Assembly: GCF_000217815.1 (NCBI RefSeq)
Contig: NC_015707.1
Coordinates: 1,724,014-1,788,013 of the forward strand
From: Pseudothermotoga thermarum DSM 5069
GTDB lineage: Bacteria > Thermotogota > Thermotogae > Thermotogales > DSM-5069
Direction: 5' to 3'
Length of the DNA: 64,000 bases
Made by a program: the position numbers and the translations under genes
Part shown: positions 1 to 9,836 of the stretch, piece after piece
How positions within the stretch are numbered: the stretch's first letter is position 1
How the letters are laid out: every line of letters starts with the position of its first letter
Notes under the pieces: model-generated
Seen by the model: only the letters and a program-made list of their open reading frames with translations
Told to the model about the DNA's origin: nothing
Databases searched by the model: none

Positions 1-114
1 CTTTGGTGGTGGTTTGTCCCACCTGGAGTAGCGATTGTTGCTATCACAGCATCTTTGCTGGTTATAAGTACCGCTATGGATGAGGTTTTTAATCCGAGAT
101 TGAGGGAGGAATGA
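1..114 (+). CDS. ABC transporter permease, C-terminal end (partial)
   Basis: An open frame runs from the left edge to TGA at 112-114 and encodes 37 residues. It holds one hydrophobic segment (residues about 6-23), followed by the charged tail DEVFNPRLREE. This tail matches the usual C-terminus of DppC/OppC-type permeases, where 'D..DPRLR' closes the protein. The next gene begins 3 bases after the stop, so it is the last permease gene of the transporter whose two ATPases follow. Its start lies outside the window. The family call rests on this short tail and on its neighbours. Confidence 0.8.
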   Translation, partial: LWWWFVPPGVAIVAITASLLVISTAMDEVFNPRLREE

Positions 115-117
115 GTT

Positions 118-1110
118 TTGAAAGAAGTACTTCTTGCTGTTGAGAATGTTAGAGCTTACTATGAATTAGAAAAAATCTGTGTAAAGGCCGTTGATGGAGT
201 ATCTTTTGAAATATTCGAAGATGAAGTTGTAGGAGTTGTTGGGGAATCGGGTTGTGGGAAGACCACGCTTTCAAACGTGGTTTTCATGAACATCGTCAAG
301 CCTTTGAAATTCGTCGATGGAAGAGTTGTTTTGAAAGCCAATGGAAAATATGAAGAGATTTCTTCGATGAACAGAGAAGAGGTAAGAAAAAGATTTTGGG
401 GAAAGGAGATAACAATTATTCCTCAATCGGCAATGAATGCATTAATGCCTACGATAAAAATGGAAAGTTATGTTAAGCATCTTGCACAGTCCCACGAGAT
501 AGATGTAGAAGAACTTTTGGATAAAGCTAAAAAGAGGTTTGAAGAAGTTGGGTTAAAACCAATGTGGTTGAAGCGATATCCATTTGAACTTAGCGGTGGT
601 ATGAGGCAAAGAGCAGTGATAGCTATCGCGACCATACTGAATCCAAGTCTTTTGATAGCAGATGAGCCAACTTCTGCACTAGATGTTGTGAACCAGAAGG
701 TATTTCTAAAAGTTTTGATGCAGATGAAAAAGCAAGGAATTGTGAAGAGTATTATGTTCATCACACACGATATTGCTACTGTCAGACAGATTGCAGATAG
801 AATGATCATCATGTACGCTGGAAAGATTGTGGAATTTTCTAAGATGGAAGATATTTTGAAAAAACCACTTCATCCTTATGCTCAAGTTTTGTTCAATTCT
901 GTTCTAACTCCTGAGCCGGAAGTGAAAAAAAGGGGAATCACTGTTATACCTGGTGCGCCACCAAATCTGATAAATCCACCATCTGGTTGCAGATTCCATC
1001 CAAGATGTCCTAAGGTAATGGAAATTTGTAAAGCGGACGAACCTCCTTTGAGAGAGGTTGAGCCAGGAAGAAAAGTTGCCTGTTGGCTTTACATGGAGGA
1101 GGTAGTATGA
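118..1110 (+). CDS. ABC transporter ATP-binding protein, OppD/DppD type (probable beta-glucan oligosaccharide uptake)
   Basis: This is a cytoplasmic ATPase that powers an oligopeptide-type (Opp/Dpp) importer. Walker A (GESGCGKT, residues 42-49), the Q-loop near 103, signature LSGGMRQ (158-164) and Walker B LLIADEP (178-184) are intact. The C-terminus carries the Opp-type extension with GCRFHPRCP and spaced cysteines. The TTG start at 118 follows GAGGGAGGA with good spacing. The stop overlaps the next ATPase start (ATGA at 1107-1110). In Thermotoga maritima the same order of two Opp-type ATPases, bgl and laminarinase genes belongs to a system whose binding protein takes cellobiose and laminaribiose. 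That substrate is therefore inferred here, not a peptide. Confidence 0.9.
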   Translation: MKEVLLAVENVRAYYELEKICVKAVDGVSFEIFEDEVVGVVGESGCGKTTLSNVVFMNIVKPLKFVDGRVVLKANGKYEEISSMNREEVRKRFWGKEITIIPQSAMNALMPTIKMESYVKHLAQSHEIDVEELLDKAKKRFEEVGLKPMWLKRYPFELSGGMRQRAVIAIATILNPSLLIADEPTSALDVVNQKVFLKVLMQMKKQGIVKSIMFITHDIATVRQIADRMIIMYAGKIVEFSKMEDILKKPLHPYAQVLFNSVLTPEPEVKKRGITVIPGAPPNLINPPSGCRFHPRCPKVMEICKADEPPLREVEPGRKVACWLYMEEVV

Positions 1111-1913
1111 ATAGGTTGGTGGTAAAAAATCTCACAAAAATCTTCACCCTTGGGTTTTTTTCAAAACGGCGGATTGAGGCCGTTAAAAATGTTTCATTTG
1201 AAGTGAAAGCAAAAGAAATCGTTTCATTGGTGGGTGAAAGTGGCTCAGGTAAAACAACGACGGCAAAGATGATCTTAAGGCTTCTTCCACCGACAAGTGG
1301 CGAGATAATCTTTGAAGGCAAGGATATATGGAAAGATATAAAAGATAGGGAATCTGTGCTGTGGTTTAGAAGAAAAGTTCACGCAGTGTTTCAAGATCCC
1401 TTTTCAAGTTACAATCCTTTTTATCCAGTTGAAAGAACCATTTGGCAAGCAATCAACCTTTTGGAAAAAAAGCCATCCAACAAGAAAGAAGCTCTTGAGC
1501 TCATAAAAGAATCTCTTTTTAGGGTTGGAATCGATCCAAACGATGTGTTAGGAAAATATCCCCACCAAATATCCGGCGGGCAAAAGCAAAGGATAATGAT
1601 CGCAAGATGCTGGATTTTAAAACCGCTCTTGATCGTTGCAGATGAGCCAACATCGATGATAGACGCATCCAGCAGGGGTGGAATAATCAAGCTCTTGGAA
1701 GAATTAAGGGAAGAACAAGGTACTTCAATTATTTTTATCACGCACGACCTTGGCCTTGCATACTATGTTTCCGACAATATTTACGTTATGAAAGATGGAG
1801 AAATCGTTGAGAGAGGACATCCAGACAAGATTGTTCTTGAACCATCTCATGAGTATGCGAAAATTCTTGTGAAAAGTATTCCAAAACTCTACGAAAAAAT
1901 GGAAGATCTATGA
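1107..1913 (+). CDS. ABC transporter ATP-binding protein, OppF/DppF type
   Basis: This is the second ATPase of the same importer, 268 aa. Walker A GESGSGKT lies at residues 43-50, ISGGQKQR is the signature motif and VADEPTSMID is Walker B, followed by the switch histidine in FITHD. I chose ATG 1107 because GGAGGAGGT (1095-1103) sits just upstream and the codon overlaps the stop of the preceding gene. A TTG at 1083 in the same frame would lie inside that ribosome site region and is unlikely. It lacks the long C-terminal OppD tail. It presumably pairs with the preceding ATPase as a heterodimer under the two permeases. Confidence 0.9.
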   Translation: MNRLVVKNLTKIFTLGFFSKRRIEAVKNVSFEVKAKEIVSLVGESGSGKTTTAKMILRLLPPTSGEIIFEGKDIWKDIKDRESVLWFRRKVHAVFQDPFSSYNPFYPVERTIWQAINLLEKKPSNKKEALELIKESLFRVGIDPNDVLGKYPHQISGGQKQRIMIARCWILKPLLIVADEPTSMIDASSRGGIIKLLEELREEQGTSIIFITHDLGLAYYVSDNIYVMKDGEIVERGHPDKIVLEPSHEYAKILVKSIPKLYEKMEDL

Positions 1914-2110
1914 TGTTCACCAAAGCTTTGATAACACTTTTTGCTTGGGCGTTGGTGCTGGAAGTACTGGTCTTGCTCTATTATCTTTGGCGTGGATTTA
2001 GACCCGTAGAATTTTATTTAAACATTTTTCTTATGATCTTCACGATACCTATTTTAGTGTTTTTGATCTTTCGGGAAAAAAGGAGGCGAAAGGATGAAGG
2101 AGGTGAATGA
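1910..2110 (+). CDS. Small two-helix membrane protein
   Basis: The product is 66 aa with two predicted membrane spans (about residues 8-27 and 36-54), followed by a highly charged tail (REKRRRKDEGGE). The start ATG at 1910 overlaps the upstream ATPase stop, and a second ATG follows at once (1913). Its end overlaps the beta-glucosidase start by 17 bases, so translation is probably coupled to both neighbours. No known family is recognised. Its fixed place between the transporter and the glucosidase suggests an accessory role in the glucan system, but nothing in the sequence shows what it does. Confidence 0.7.
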   Translation: MMFTKALITLFAWALVLEVLVLLYYLWRGFRPVEFYLNIFLMIFTIPILVFLIFREKRRRKDEGGE

Positions 2111-4259
2111 AATTCTTTCCAAGCTTACTTTGGAAGAAAAGGTCAAGTTGGTTGTTGGAGTTGGCATGCCGGGGTTTTTTGGGAATCCTCCTTCAAAAGT
2201 GCATGGCGCTGCGGGTGAAACACATCCTATACCAAGACTTGGAATGCCTGCAGCTGTGCTGGCAGATGGACCGGCAGGGCTCAGAATAAATCCCACCAGG
2301 GAGAACGATGAAAAAACTTACCACGCCACAGCCTTCCCAGTTGAAACAATGCTTGCTTCAACATGGAACAAAGAGCTTTTAGAAAAGGTTGGTCAAGCGG
2401 TTGGTGAAGAGGTTAGAGAATACGGTGTGGACATTCTTTTAGCCCCGGCGATGAACATACACAGAAATCCTTTGTGTGGGCGCAATTTTGAGTATTATTC
2501 TGAAGATCCTGTTCTTTCTGGAGAGATGGCTGCCGCTTTTGTCAAGGGAGTTCAGTCACAAGGTGTTGGTGCATGTGTGAAGCACTTTGTGGCAAACGAA
2601 CAGGAAACAAATAGAATGCAAGTCGACACAATTGTATCGGAAAGGGCTTTAAGGGAAATATATTTGAAAGCCTTTGAAATAGCCATCAAAAAGGCAAAAC
2701 CATGGACGGTGATGAGCGCTTATAACAAACTCAACGGTAAGTATTGCTCGCAAAACGCGTGGTTGTTGAAAAAGGTTCTTAGAGAAGATTGGGGTTTTGA
2801 AGGTTTTGTGATGAGCGATTGGTATGCCGGCGACAATCCTGTGGAACAAATCAAAGCTGGCAACGACTTGATCATGCCTGGGAAGACTTACCAAGTAAAC
2901 TTTCAAAGAAAAGATGAAATCGAAGAGATCATGCAGGCCCTCAAAGAAGGTAAGTTGAGCGAAGATGAATTAAACGAATGCGTAAGAAACATATTGAATG
3001 TGCTCTTGAAAACTCCTTCTTTTAGGAAGTATAGCTATTCAAACAAGCCAGATCTTGACGCGCATGCAAAAATAGCATACGAAGCAGGTGCAGAGGGTGT
3101 TGTACTTTTGAAAAACAATGATGTTCTTCCATTTGACAAAACCACACCTTTTGCGCTTTTTGGGACAGGGCAGATTGAAACCATCAAAGGAGGAACTGGA
3201 AGCGGGGATACGCATCCAAGGTATATTGTTTCCATCTTAGATGGAATAAAGGAAGCTGGTTTGAAAGTTGATGAACAATTGATGAAACGCTACGAAGATT
3301 ACATAGCAAAAATGAGGGAAACAGAGCAGTACAAGCCAAGAGCTGGTTTGTGGGGAACGATTGAAAAGCCAAAGCTTCCAGAAAACTTTTTGTCAGAAGA
3401 TGAAATAAAAGTTATTGCCGAGAGAAATGATGTTGGAATCATTGTTATCAGTAGAATTTCTGGCGAAGGATATGATAGAAAACCGATCAAAGGAGATTTT
3501 TATCTATCGGATGATGAATTTGAGTTAATTCAAAAAGTTTCTAGTCAGTTTCACAAGCTTGAAAAGAAAGTATTGGTGATCTTAAACATTGGAAGTCCAA
3601 TCGAGATTGCAAGTTGGAGGGACATGGTTGACGGAATTCTTTTGATCTGGCAGGCTGGTCAAGAAACTGGAAGGATAGTTGCAGATACTTTGGTTGGCAA
3701 AATCAACCCATCTGGAAAACTTCCAACTACCTTCCCGAAAGACTACAAAGACATTCCATCCTGGAACTTTCCGGGAGAGCCAGTGGATAACCCACAGAAA
3801 GTCGTCTACGAAGAGGATATCTATGTTGGCTACAGATACTACGACACCTTCAACGTTGAGCCGGCATACGAATTTGGGTTTGGATTGTCTTACACAAAGT
3901 TTGAATACAAGGATCTGAATGTCTCACTTGATGGTGATTTGGTTAAGATATCTTATGTTGTGACCAACGTTGGTAAATACCCTGGCAAAGAGATTTCACA
4001 AGTATACGTGAAAGCTCCAAAAGGAAAGATAAACAAGCCTTTCCAAGAACTCAAAGCTTTCCATAAAACAAGGTTGCTTAATCCAGGAGAATCTGAAACG
4101 ATCAATCTTGAGATACCGTTGAGAGAGCTTGCAAGCTTTGTCAAAGATGAATGGTTCGTCGAGAAAGGAGAATACGAGATTAGAATTGGAGCTTCGTCAA
4201 GAGACATAAGATTGCGCAAGATATTTTCTATAGAAAAGGAAAGAACATTCAAACCTTAA
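2094..4259 (+). CDS. bglB: Beta-glucosidase, glycoside hydrolase family 3
   Basis: This 721-residue GH3 enzyme should hydrolyse cellobiose, laminaribiose and longer beta-glucosides inside the cell, as it has no signal peptide. The catalytic nucleophile is Asp242 in VMSDW, the position used by the characterised Thermotoga neapolitana Bgl3B. The GH3 markers R130-N131-F132 and K163-H164 are present. The second alpha/beta domain (about 320-570) and a C-terminal fibronectin-III-like domain (about 620-720) follow. ATG 2094 is preceded by AAAAGGAGG. The length and gene order match BglB of T. maritima. It works after the ABC importer has brought in oligosaccharides released by the laminarinase encoded next. 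Confidence 0.94.
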   Translation: MKEVNEILSKLTLEEKVKLVVGVGMPGFFGNPPSKVHGAAGETHPIPRLGMPAAVLADGPAGLRINPTRENDEKTYHATAFPVETMLASTWNKELLEKVGQAVGEEVREYGVDILLAPAMNIHRNPLCGRNFEYYSEDPVLSGEMAAAFVKGVQSQGVGACVKHFVANEQETNRMQVDTIVSERALREIYLKAFEIAIKKAKPWTVMSAYNKLNGKYCSQNAWLLKKVLREDWGFEGFVMSDWYAGDNPVEQIKAGNDLIMPGKTYQVNFQRKDEIEEIMQALKEGKLSEDELNECVRNILNVLLKTPSFRKYSYSNKPDLDAHAKIAYEAGAEGVVLLKNNDVLPFDKTTPFALFGTGQIETIKGGTGSGDTHPRYIVSILDGIKEAGLKVDEQLMKRYEDYIAKMRETEQYKPRAGLWGTIEKPKLPENFLSEDEIKVIAERNDVGIIVISRISGEGYDRKPIKGDFYLSDDEFELIQKVSSQFHKLEKKVLVILNIGSPIEIASWRDMVDGILLIWQAGQETGRIVADTLVGKINPSGKLPTTFPKDYKDIPSWNFPGEPVDNPQKVVYEEDIYVGYRYYDTFNVEPAYEFGFGLSYTKFEYKDLNVSLDGDLVKISYVVTNVGKYPGKEISQVYVKAPKGKINKPFQELKAFHKTRLLNPGESETINLEIPLRELASFVKDEWFVEKGEYEIRIGASSRDIRLRKIFSIEKERTFKP

Positions 4260-4271
4260 AGGGGGACCTTT

Positions 4272-6215
4272 ATGAAGAGGGCTTGGCGTGTGTTTTTTCT
4301 CATATGTTTTTTGATGATAACATCCTACGGCTTGAGTGAACCAGCGAACATGCTTTTCAACGGTTCTTTCGATCAAACGATTTTCATCGCAGGATTGAAC
4401 ATCGAACCACCTGCACCGGATGGCTCCATAGACACCAAGCAAAACTGGGTTTTCTTCACAAATTCTGGCGGCGAAGGCAAAGCATATGTACAAGATGGGG
4501 TTCTTGTTGTTGAGATCACAAACGGCGGGAATCACACATGGTCTGTCCAGATTTTGCAATCGCCAATTTCTGTTGAGAAGTTTCACAGATACAAAGTATC
4601 GTTTACGGCAAAAGCATCGTCAAAAAGAAAAATTGGTGTCAAGATAGGAGGAACTGCAGGTAGAGGTTGGGTTGCCTACAATCCTGGCACCGATGAATCT
4701 GGAGGAATAGTTTTTGAGCTTGGCACGGATTGGAAAACATACGAATTTGAGTTCGTCATGCGTCAAGAAAGTGATACAAATGCGCGCTTTGAATTTCAAC
4801 TTGGTAAAGCTGTTGGAGTAGTTTGGATAGACAACGTCTTCATGGAAATGATTGGCGTTGTTGAGAGAAAAGAAAAACAAAAAATTTACACCGAGGAGGA
4901 CGAGGACAAAGTGGAAGATTGGCAACTTGTTTGGAGTCAAGAGTTTGACGATGAGACAATTGATACAAGCCTGTGGAATTTCGAGATCGGTAACGGTCAT
5001 GCAAAAGGCATTCCAGGTTGGGGAAACGCAGAGCTTCAGTACTACACGGACAGAAACGCGTTTATCGAGCAAGGTTGTCTTGTTATTGAAGCAAGAAAAG
5101 AAAGAGCCTCCGATGAATACGGAACTTACGATTACACTTCTGCAAGGATGACCACCGAAGGAAAATTCGAAATAAAGTACGGGCGAATAGAGATCAGAGC
5201 CAAGCTTCCAAAAGGGAAGGGTATTTGGCCTGCTCTGTGGATGCTTGGAAGCAACATAGGACAAGTTGGATGGCCAAGGTGCGGAGAGATAGACATCATG
5301 GAGATGCTTGGCCATGATACAAGAACAGTTTACGGAACGGTGCACGGTCCTGGTTACTCTGGCGGAGCAAGTATAGGTGTGGCTTACAAACTTCCTGAAA
5401 GTGTGGCTGATTTTTCAGAAGATTTTCACGTTTTTGCCATCGAATGGGATGAGGATGAGATCGAATGGTATGTGGATGATCAACTTTACCATGTGTTGAG
5501 CAAAGATGAGATAGAAGAACTTGGTTTAGAGTGGGTTTTCGATCAACCGTTCTTTTTGATCATGAACGTTGCCGTTGGAGGATACTGGCCTGGTTATCCT
5601 GACGAAACCACAGTGTTCCCGCAAAGGATGTACATAGACTATATAAGAGTCTTTGAAGATAAGAATCCAGAGAAAGTTGTTGGCGAAGTAAATGACTGCG
5701 AATATGAATTGATAATTAAAAAGGCTGGTCCAAAAGTGACGTTCGAAGAAATCAACAACGGTTCCTTTGATGAGCCAATTGTCAACGATCAAGCCAACCA
5801 ACCAGATGAATGGTTCATTTGGCAGGCAGGAACCTACGGAATCAGCGGTGCAAAAGTTTCAAATTACGGTACAAAAGATGGTTATGCTTACATAAATTTG
5901 GCAAACACGGGAACTGAGACATGGCATATTCAGTTTAACCAGTGGATAGGCCTTTATAGGGGAAAAACGTATTTGATTTCTTTTAAAGCCAAATCTGACA
6001 CACCAAGAACCATAAATGTGAAGATCCTTCAAAACCACGATCCTTGGATTAACTACTTCGTTCAAACGGTCAATCTAACAAAAGAATGGCAGACGTTTAC
6101 ATTCACTTACACACATCCTGAAACAGCTGACGAAATCGTTCAAATCAGCTTTGAACTAGGAACAGGTCCTGTTACGACGGTATACTTTGACGATATCTCG
6201 ATAAGTTCTAAATAA
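4272..6215 (+). CDS. Secreted laminarinase (endo-beta-1,3-glucanase), GH16 with two CBM4-like modules
   Basis: The 647-aa protein begins with a signal peptide (residues 1-22). It then has a carbohydrate-binding module (about 25-195), a GH16 catalytic domain (about 216-465) and a second binding module (about 490-647). The GH16 motif EIDIME gives the nucleophile E339, D341 and acid/base E344. The two flanking modules resemble each other (both contain NGSFD and a D-D-I/V-F/S ending), as in T. maritima Lam16A of nearly the same length. It should cut laminarin and mixed-linkage beta-glucan outside the cell. It is 12 bases downstream of bglB with a GGGGGA ribosome site, and a terminator follows. 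Confidence 0.94.
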   Translation: MKRAWRVFFLICFLMITSYGLSEPANMLFNGSFDQTIFIAGLNIEPPAPDGSIDTKQNWVFFTNSGGEGKAYVQDGVLVVEITNGGNHTWSVQILQSPISVEKFHRYKVSFTAKASSKRKIGVKIGGTAGRGWVAYNPGTDESGGIVFELGTDWKTYEFEFVMRQESDTNARFEFQLGKAVGVVWIDNVFMEMIGVVERKEKQKIYTEEDEDKVEDWQLVWSQEFDDETIDTSLWNFEIGNGHAKGIPGWGNAELQYYTDRNAFIEQGCLVIEARKERASDEYGTYDYTSARMTTEGKFEIKYGRIEIRAKLPKGKGIWPALWMLGSNIGQVGWPRCGEIDIMEMLGHDTRTVYGTVHGPGYSGGASIGVAYKLPESVADFSEDFHVFAIEWDEDEIEWYVDDQLYHVLSKDEIEELGLEWVFDQPFFLIMNVAVGGYWPGYPDETTVFPQRMYIDYIRVFEDKNPEKVVGEVNDCEYELIIKKAGPKVTFEEINNGSFDEPIVNDQANQPDEWFIWQAGTYGISGAKVSNYGTKDGYAYINLANTGTETWHIQFNQWIGLYRGKTYLISFKAKSDTPRTINVKILQNHDPWINYFVQTVNLTKEWQTFTFTYTHPETADEIVQISFELGTGPVTTVYFDDISISSK

Positions 6216-6238
6216 CGGTTTTGAAAAAAGTATAAAGA

Positions 6239-6262
6239 AGCGGGCGAAAGCCCGCTTTTTTT
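6239..6262 (+). terminator. Rho-independent terminator of the glucan operon
   Basis: A seven-base stem (AGCGGGC / GCCCGCT) with a GAAA tetraloop is followed by seven T. It lies between the laminarinase stop and the 3' end of the opposite-strand chemoreceptor gene. On the minus strand there is no equally good T-run, so it mainly serves the plus-strand operon. Confidence 0.9.
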
Positions 6263-6281
6263 ATTGTCAGAATGATGCAAC

Positions 6282-8285
6282 TTACACTTTGAATTTCTCC
6301 ACTTCTGCGTAGAGTTGTTGTACCAAGCTGGAAAGCTCGACGCTTTGATTGCTCACTTGCTGTCCTGCATCTGCTTGCTGTTTTACAGCTGTTGTAGCTT
6401 CTTCAATTTGTCTTGCTATTTCGGTAACCGCGTTCGTAGCATTTGTCATTGCACTACTCATTTCCTCTGTAGATGCACTTAGTTCCTCTGCATTGGCAGC
6501 AATACTTTCTATCACTGGAGCTATTTCCTTGATTTCTTTTAAGATATTTGCTATTTCTTCTTTAACTACTGCTGATTGTTCTACAGTTGCTGCAACTTGT
6601 TTTATCGATTCCTGTGAATCTTTTGCAGCCACCTCAGCAGAATCATGAATCCTTCCAAGTATGGAAGATATCTTCTGGGTTGCATTCTTACTCTCTTCCG
6701 CCAACTTCCTTATTTCATCCGCAACCACCGCAAATCCACGTCCAGCTTCTCCTGCTCTTGCTGCTTCTATCGCTGCGTTCAATGCCAACAAATTTGTCTG
6801 CTCTGCTATACTGTTGATCGTCTCGACGATTTGACCTATGTTCTTTGCATCTTCCACCAAAAGTCTTAGAGACTTGTCTATCTTGTCAGAACTAACTTTG
6901 ACCACAGATATCATCTGATCTATTACCTTTATAGCTTGCTCACCTTTATCTGCAGCTGCTCTGACTCTTTCTGACCTTTCAGTCAAATTTTGCGCAGCTT
7001 TCGAAAGGTTTTGAGCACTGGCTGTTATCTCTTCAATTCCCGAGTTCACTTCTTGGATCGATGCAGACACACTCTGAGCATTTTTGCTTATGTTTTCCAT
7101 CTGTGCTGCAAGCTCTTCGTTGGATGCAGCCATTTCTTCGGATACGCTTGCAAGGTTTTGAGCCACAGCGTTGACCTGACCTGTTAGGTTTTTGATTTGA
7201 CTTATCGCATTTCTAAGTGCAGCGGTAGATTCTGATATCGACTTTGCTATCGTTCCTATTTCATCTTTGGAGTCAAAGTCAAAGGCCGTCGTCAAATCAC
7301 CTTGTTTCAAAGCTGCCGCAAGATCAACAAATTTGAGAAGTGGCTTAGATATGTAGTTGCTGGATATAAGCCAGCTTAAGAACAATCCTGCGGCTACAAA
7401 GGCCATCATCATTATCAACAAGAGCCTTGATAATTGATTTGCACTTGCGTACAAAAATTCATCTAGCATACCGTATGAAACATACCAACCGTACTTTGTC
7501 CTGTAGTAAGCAACGGTACGTTTGATTTTATCGACTTCGTACTGAACCAAAGTAACTTGATCTTTTGAAGAACTCACTTTTCCGAACCAATCTGCGGTGG
7601 AAAAATCTCTTCCTTCCATAGATGCTATGCTGTGCGCATATGTTAAACCTTTGTCACCAAGTATGCCAAGAAAGGCATCAGATCTTCCAGCAAGATCTCC
7701 AGCAAGTTCCTTCTTAAAATCGCTCATTTTTAACGTCATCCAAGCTGCTCCAATGATTCTTCCATCATCGTGTCTGACGCTGACAGCTACTGAAAAGATT
7801 CGATCACTGCTTTCTTGCTTTGGTTCAGTGACGATCACTCTGCCTGGATTTGCTATTGCTAGTTTGTATTCATTAGTTTGCCTTGCATCAATGTTGAGTT
7901 TTCCTTTGTCGGTGATCGTATCGCCGTTGTCAAAACCAAAGGCAGCAGATTGTATGAAGGCCCCATAGGTTGTGACCACTTCTTTCAATCTTCTGACCAT
8001 ATCATCAAGTGCTTGTTGCACATTTCCACCCTTTTGGACTGCGTCATAGTACTGAGTCGCAATGCCACCAACAGCGAAAGTTCTTAGTGTGATTTCCATG
8101 TTCTCTAATCTTGCTTCGAAAGCTTTTCCTTTTCCAATAGCCACATCGATAACTGCAGTTCTTGCAAGATTTCCAATCACCTTTTTCTGACGCTGATCTG
8201 TTACAAAGAAGGTCAGCAGCAATGGAATTGTGGAACTCACGATCACGATGATCAAAACCTTGAAAAACATCTTCAGATTCTTCAC
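6282..8285 (-). CDS. Methyl-accepting chemotaxis protein with extracellular Cache-type sensor
   Basis: The 667-residue receptor has an N-terminal membrane span (about 7-27) and a large periplasmic sensor (about 35-280), with a Cache-like pattern ending in [11 protein letters not shown] second span (about 285-308), a HAMP domain (about 309-362) and a long coiled-coil signalling domain follow. The conserved hairpin tip is present as [22 protein letters not shown]. Glutamine/glutamate-rich helices on both sides provide methylation sites. The ligand is unknown. ATG at 8285 has an AGGGAG ribosome site. It stands alone, divergent from rsmG. Confidence 0.93.
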   Translation of the reverse strand: MKNLKMFFKVLIIVIVSSTIPLLLTFFVTDQRQKKVIGNLARTAVIDVAIGKGKAFEARLENMEITLRTFAVGGIATQYYDAVQKGGNVQQALDDMVRRLKEVVTTYGAFIQSAAFGFDNGDTITDKGKLNIDARQTNEYKLAIANPGRVIVTEPKQESSDRIFSVAVSVRHDDGRIIGAAWMTLKMSDFKKELAGDLAGRSDAFLGILGDKGLTYAHSIASMEGRDFSTADWFGKVSSSKDQVTLVQYEVDKIKRTVAYYRTKYGWYVSYGMLDEFLYASANQLSRLLLIMMMAFVAAGLFLSWLISSNYISKPLLKFVDLAAALKQGDLTTAFDFDSKDEIGTIAKSISESTAALRNAISQIKNLTGQVNAVAQNLASVSEEMAASNEELAAQMENISKNAQSVSASIQEVNSGIEEITASAQNLSKAAQNLTERSERVRAAADKGEQAIKVIDQMISVVKVSSDKIDKSLRLLVEDAKNIGQIVETINSIAEQTNLLALNAAIEAARAGEAGRGFAVVADEIRKLAEESKNATQKISSILGRIHDSAEVAAKDSQESIKQVAATVEQSAVVKEEIANILKEIKEIAPVIESIAANAEELSASTEEMSSAMTNATNAVTEIARQIEEATTAVKQQADAGQQVSNQSVELSSLVQQLYAEVEKFKV

Positions 8286-8352
8286 CGTTACTCCCTCCTT
8301 GTCGTAAGATATTCAGTGAAACCAAAAATCAAAAATCTTCGAGGTGTTCAAG

Positions 8353-9030
8353 TTGATACTCAAAGAAATTCTTGAAAAAACCTATAATTTGCACCTTTCA
8401 CAAGATACCTTACAAACCATCGACAAATATCTTCGACTTCTTCTGGAAGCTCCGTTGAATCTGACGAGCATCGACGATTACAACGAAGCTGTTCACAAAC
8501 ACGTTGCCGACGTTTTGTTACCTATAAAATCTCTCACTGGAAATCTGCTTGATGTTGGAACTGGTGCTGGAATACCAGGTTTGATCCTTGTCATTGTTTT
8601 TCCAATCAAAGCAACTTTGTTAGATTCTTCAAAAAAGAAAATTTTCTGGTTAAATGATACCATAAAGAAACTTAATTTGTCTAATATTAACACAGTTGCA
8701 ACAAGAGCTGAAGATTATGCAAAACAGGCAAGAGAGAAATTCGATGTTGTCACAGCTAGGGCAGTGGCAGAAGTTAGAATTTTGCTTGAGCTTTGTGCTG
8801 CGTTTGCAAAAGTTGGAGGACTATTGTATTTTTACAAAGGTCCAAATTGGAAAGAGGAATACAAAGCTTGTGTCAACATTGAAAGAATTTTGAACGTTAG
8901 GCTAAAAGAAGTGATAGACTATCAACTTGCAACTGGGGAAAAAAGATCTTTGATAATCTTCGAAAAGGTTGGACCTACCGATCCAAAGTTCCCAAGAAGG
9001 TACAATCAAATTCTCAAAAAGCCATTATGA
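8353..9030 (+). CDS. rsmG: 16S rRNA (guanine-N7) methyltransferase G
   Basis: RsmG methylates G527 of 16S rRNA with S-adenosylmethionine. The SAM-binding motif LLDVGTGAGIPGL and the family motif VVTARAVAEV are clear, and the C-terminal KRSLIIFEK strand is typical. The open frame could start at GTG 8344. I prefer TTG 8353 because GAGGTG (8341-8346), the only ribosome site, lies correctly for it and overlaps the GTG itself. Length is about 225 aa, near the family norm. Confidence 0.92.
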   Translation: MILKEILEKTYNLHLSQDTLQTIDKYLRLLLEAPLNLTSIDDYNEAVHKHVADVLLPIKSLTGNLLDVGTGAGIPGLILVIVFPIKATLLDSSKKKIFWLNDTIKKLNLSNINTVATRAEDYAKQAREKFDVVTARAVAEVRILLELCAAFAKVGGLLYFYKGPNWKEEYKACVNIERILNVRLKEVIDYQLATGEKRSLIIFEKVGPTDPKFPRRYNQILKKPL

Positions 9031-9098
9031 CAGTAAAGATTTGTCAAAGATGATAAACTAATAAATAGAACTGTCAAGTCTACGCAAAGGAGGTAACT

Positions 9099-9836
9099 AT
9101 GAAGGTTCTTCGTACCTGGGGATTTGATGGAAAGTTGAATATGGCTTTAGATGTGATTCTTTTGGAAAATTCAAAAGAACCCGTTTTGAGATTCTACGAT
9201 TGGGCAAGACCTACGCTTTCGCTTGGAAGGCATCAAAGAAAAATTCAAATTGATTATGAATATCTAAAAAGAAAGAAATTTGACGTAATTGTCAGGCCAA
9301 CTGGTGGAAGGGCTGTTCTACACTGGGACGAGCTGACTTACAGCGTGGTAATTCCTTCAAACCATGAACTTTTCAAGGTTTCAGTTTTGGAAAGCTATCT
9401 TGTCATAAGTGAATGTATCTCGAAAGCTTTGAAAAGTGTGGGATACAACGTGGAAATTGAAAAGGCCAAAAATTTATCGAATACACCAGCTTGTTTTGAT
9501 TCGCCTTCGGTTTACGAGATCAAAATCGATGGCAAAAAAGTGGTTGGAAGTGCGCAGGCAAGAACGGATAAAGCTATTTTGCAACATGGATCAATAGTTT
9601 TGAAAGCACATTTGAAAGAATATGCGAAAATTTTAAGCATGAAAACAGAGGATTTGAAAGATAAAATGGCGGGGCTTTATGAGTATAAGTATATTGAGGT
9701 TGAAAAATTATGTGAAGCGCTTGAAAAGGAATTTGAAAAACTTTTTGGAAAAACCGAAAATTTTGAGCTTAGTTCAAAACTGTTTCTAGAAGCTTGGCAA
9801 AGAAAGGATGAGTTTACTTGGCAGGTAAGCTTGTGA
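9099..9836 (+). CDS. Lipoyl/octanoyl transferase or lipoate ligase (LipM/LplA family)
   Basis: This 245-aa protein belongs to the biotin/lipoate A/B ligase fold. It shows RPTGGRAVLH (residues 66-75) and GSAQARTDKAILQHGSI, which bind the acyl group. Cys132 in PACFDSPSVYEI matches the catalytic cysteine of LipM octanoyltransferases, while Lys near 148 (KVVGSAQ) matches the lysine conserved in both LipM and LplA. The cysteine favours octanoyl transfer from an acyl carrier protein to GcvH-type proteins. It lacks the extra C-terminal domain of E. coli LplA. ATG 9099 follows AAAGGAGGT. Its end overlaps the rsmI start by 19 bases. Confidence 0.82.
   Translation: MKVLRTWGFDGKLNMALDVILLENSKEPVLRFYDWARPTLSLGRHQRKIQIDYEYLKRKKFDVIVRPTGGRAVLHWDELTYSVVIPSNHELFKVSVLESYLVISECISKALKSVGYNVEIEKAKNLSNTPACFDSPSVYEIKIDGKKVVGSAQARTDKAILQHGSIVLKAHLKEYAKILSMKTEDLKDKMAGLYEYKYIEVEKLCEALEKEFEKLFGKTENFELSSKLFLEAWQRKDEFTWQVSL

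Noticed and set aside
118-1913. Peptide uptake as the function of the Opp-type ATPases
   Set aside because: The linked beta-glucosidase and laminarinase, as in T. maritima, make beta-glucan oligosaccharides more likely, although the sequence alone cannot exclude peptides.
4620-5345. Long minus-strand open frame (241 codons) opposite laminarinase
   Set aside because: It lies wholly inside the well-supported GH16 gene, with no recognisable protein pattern.
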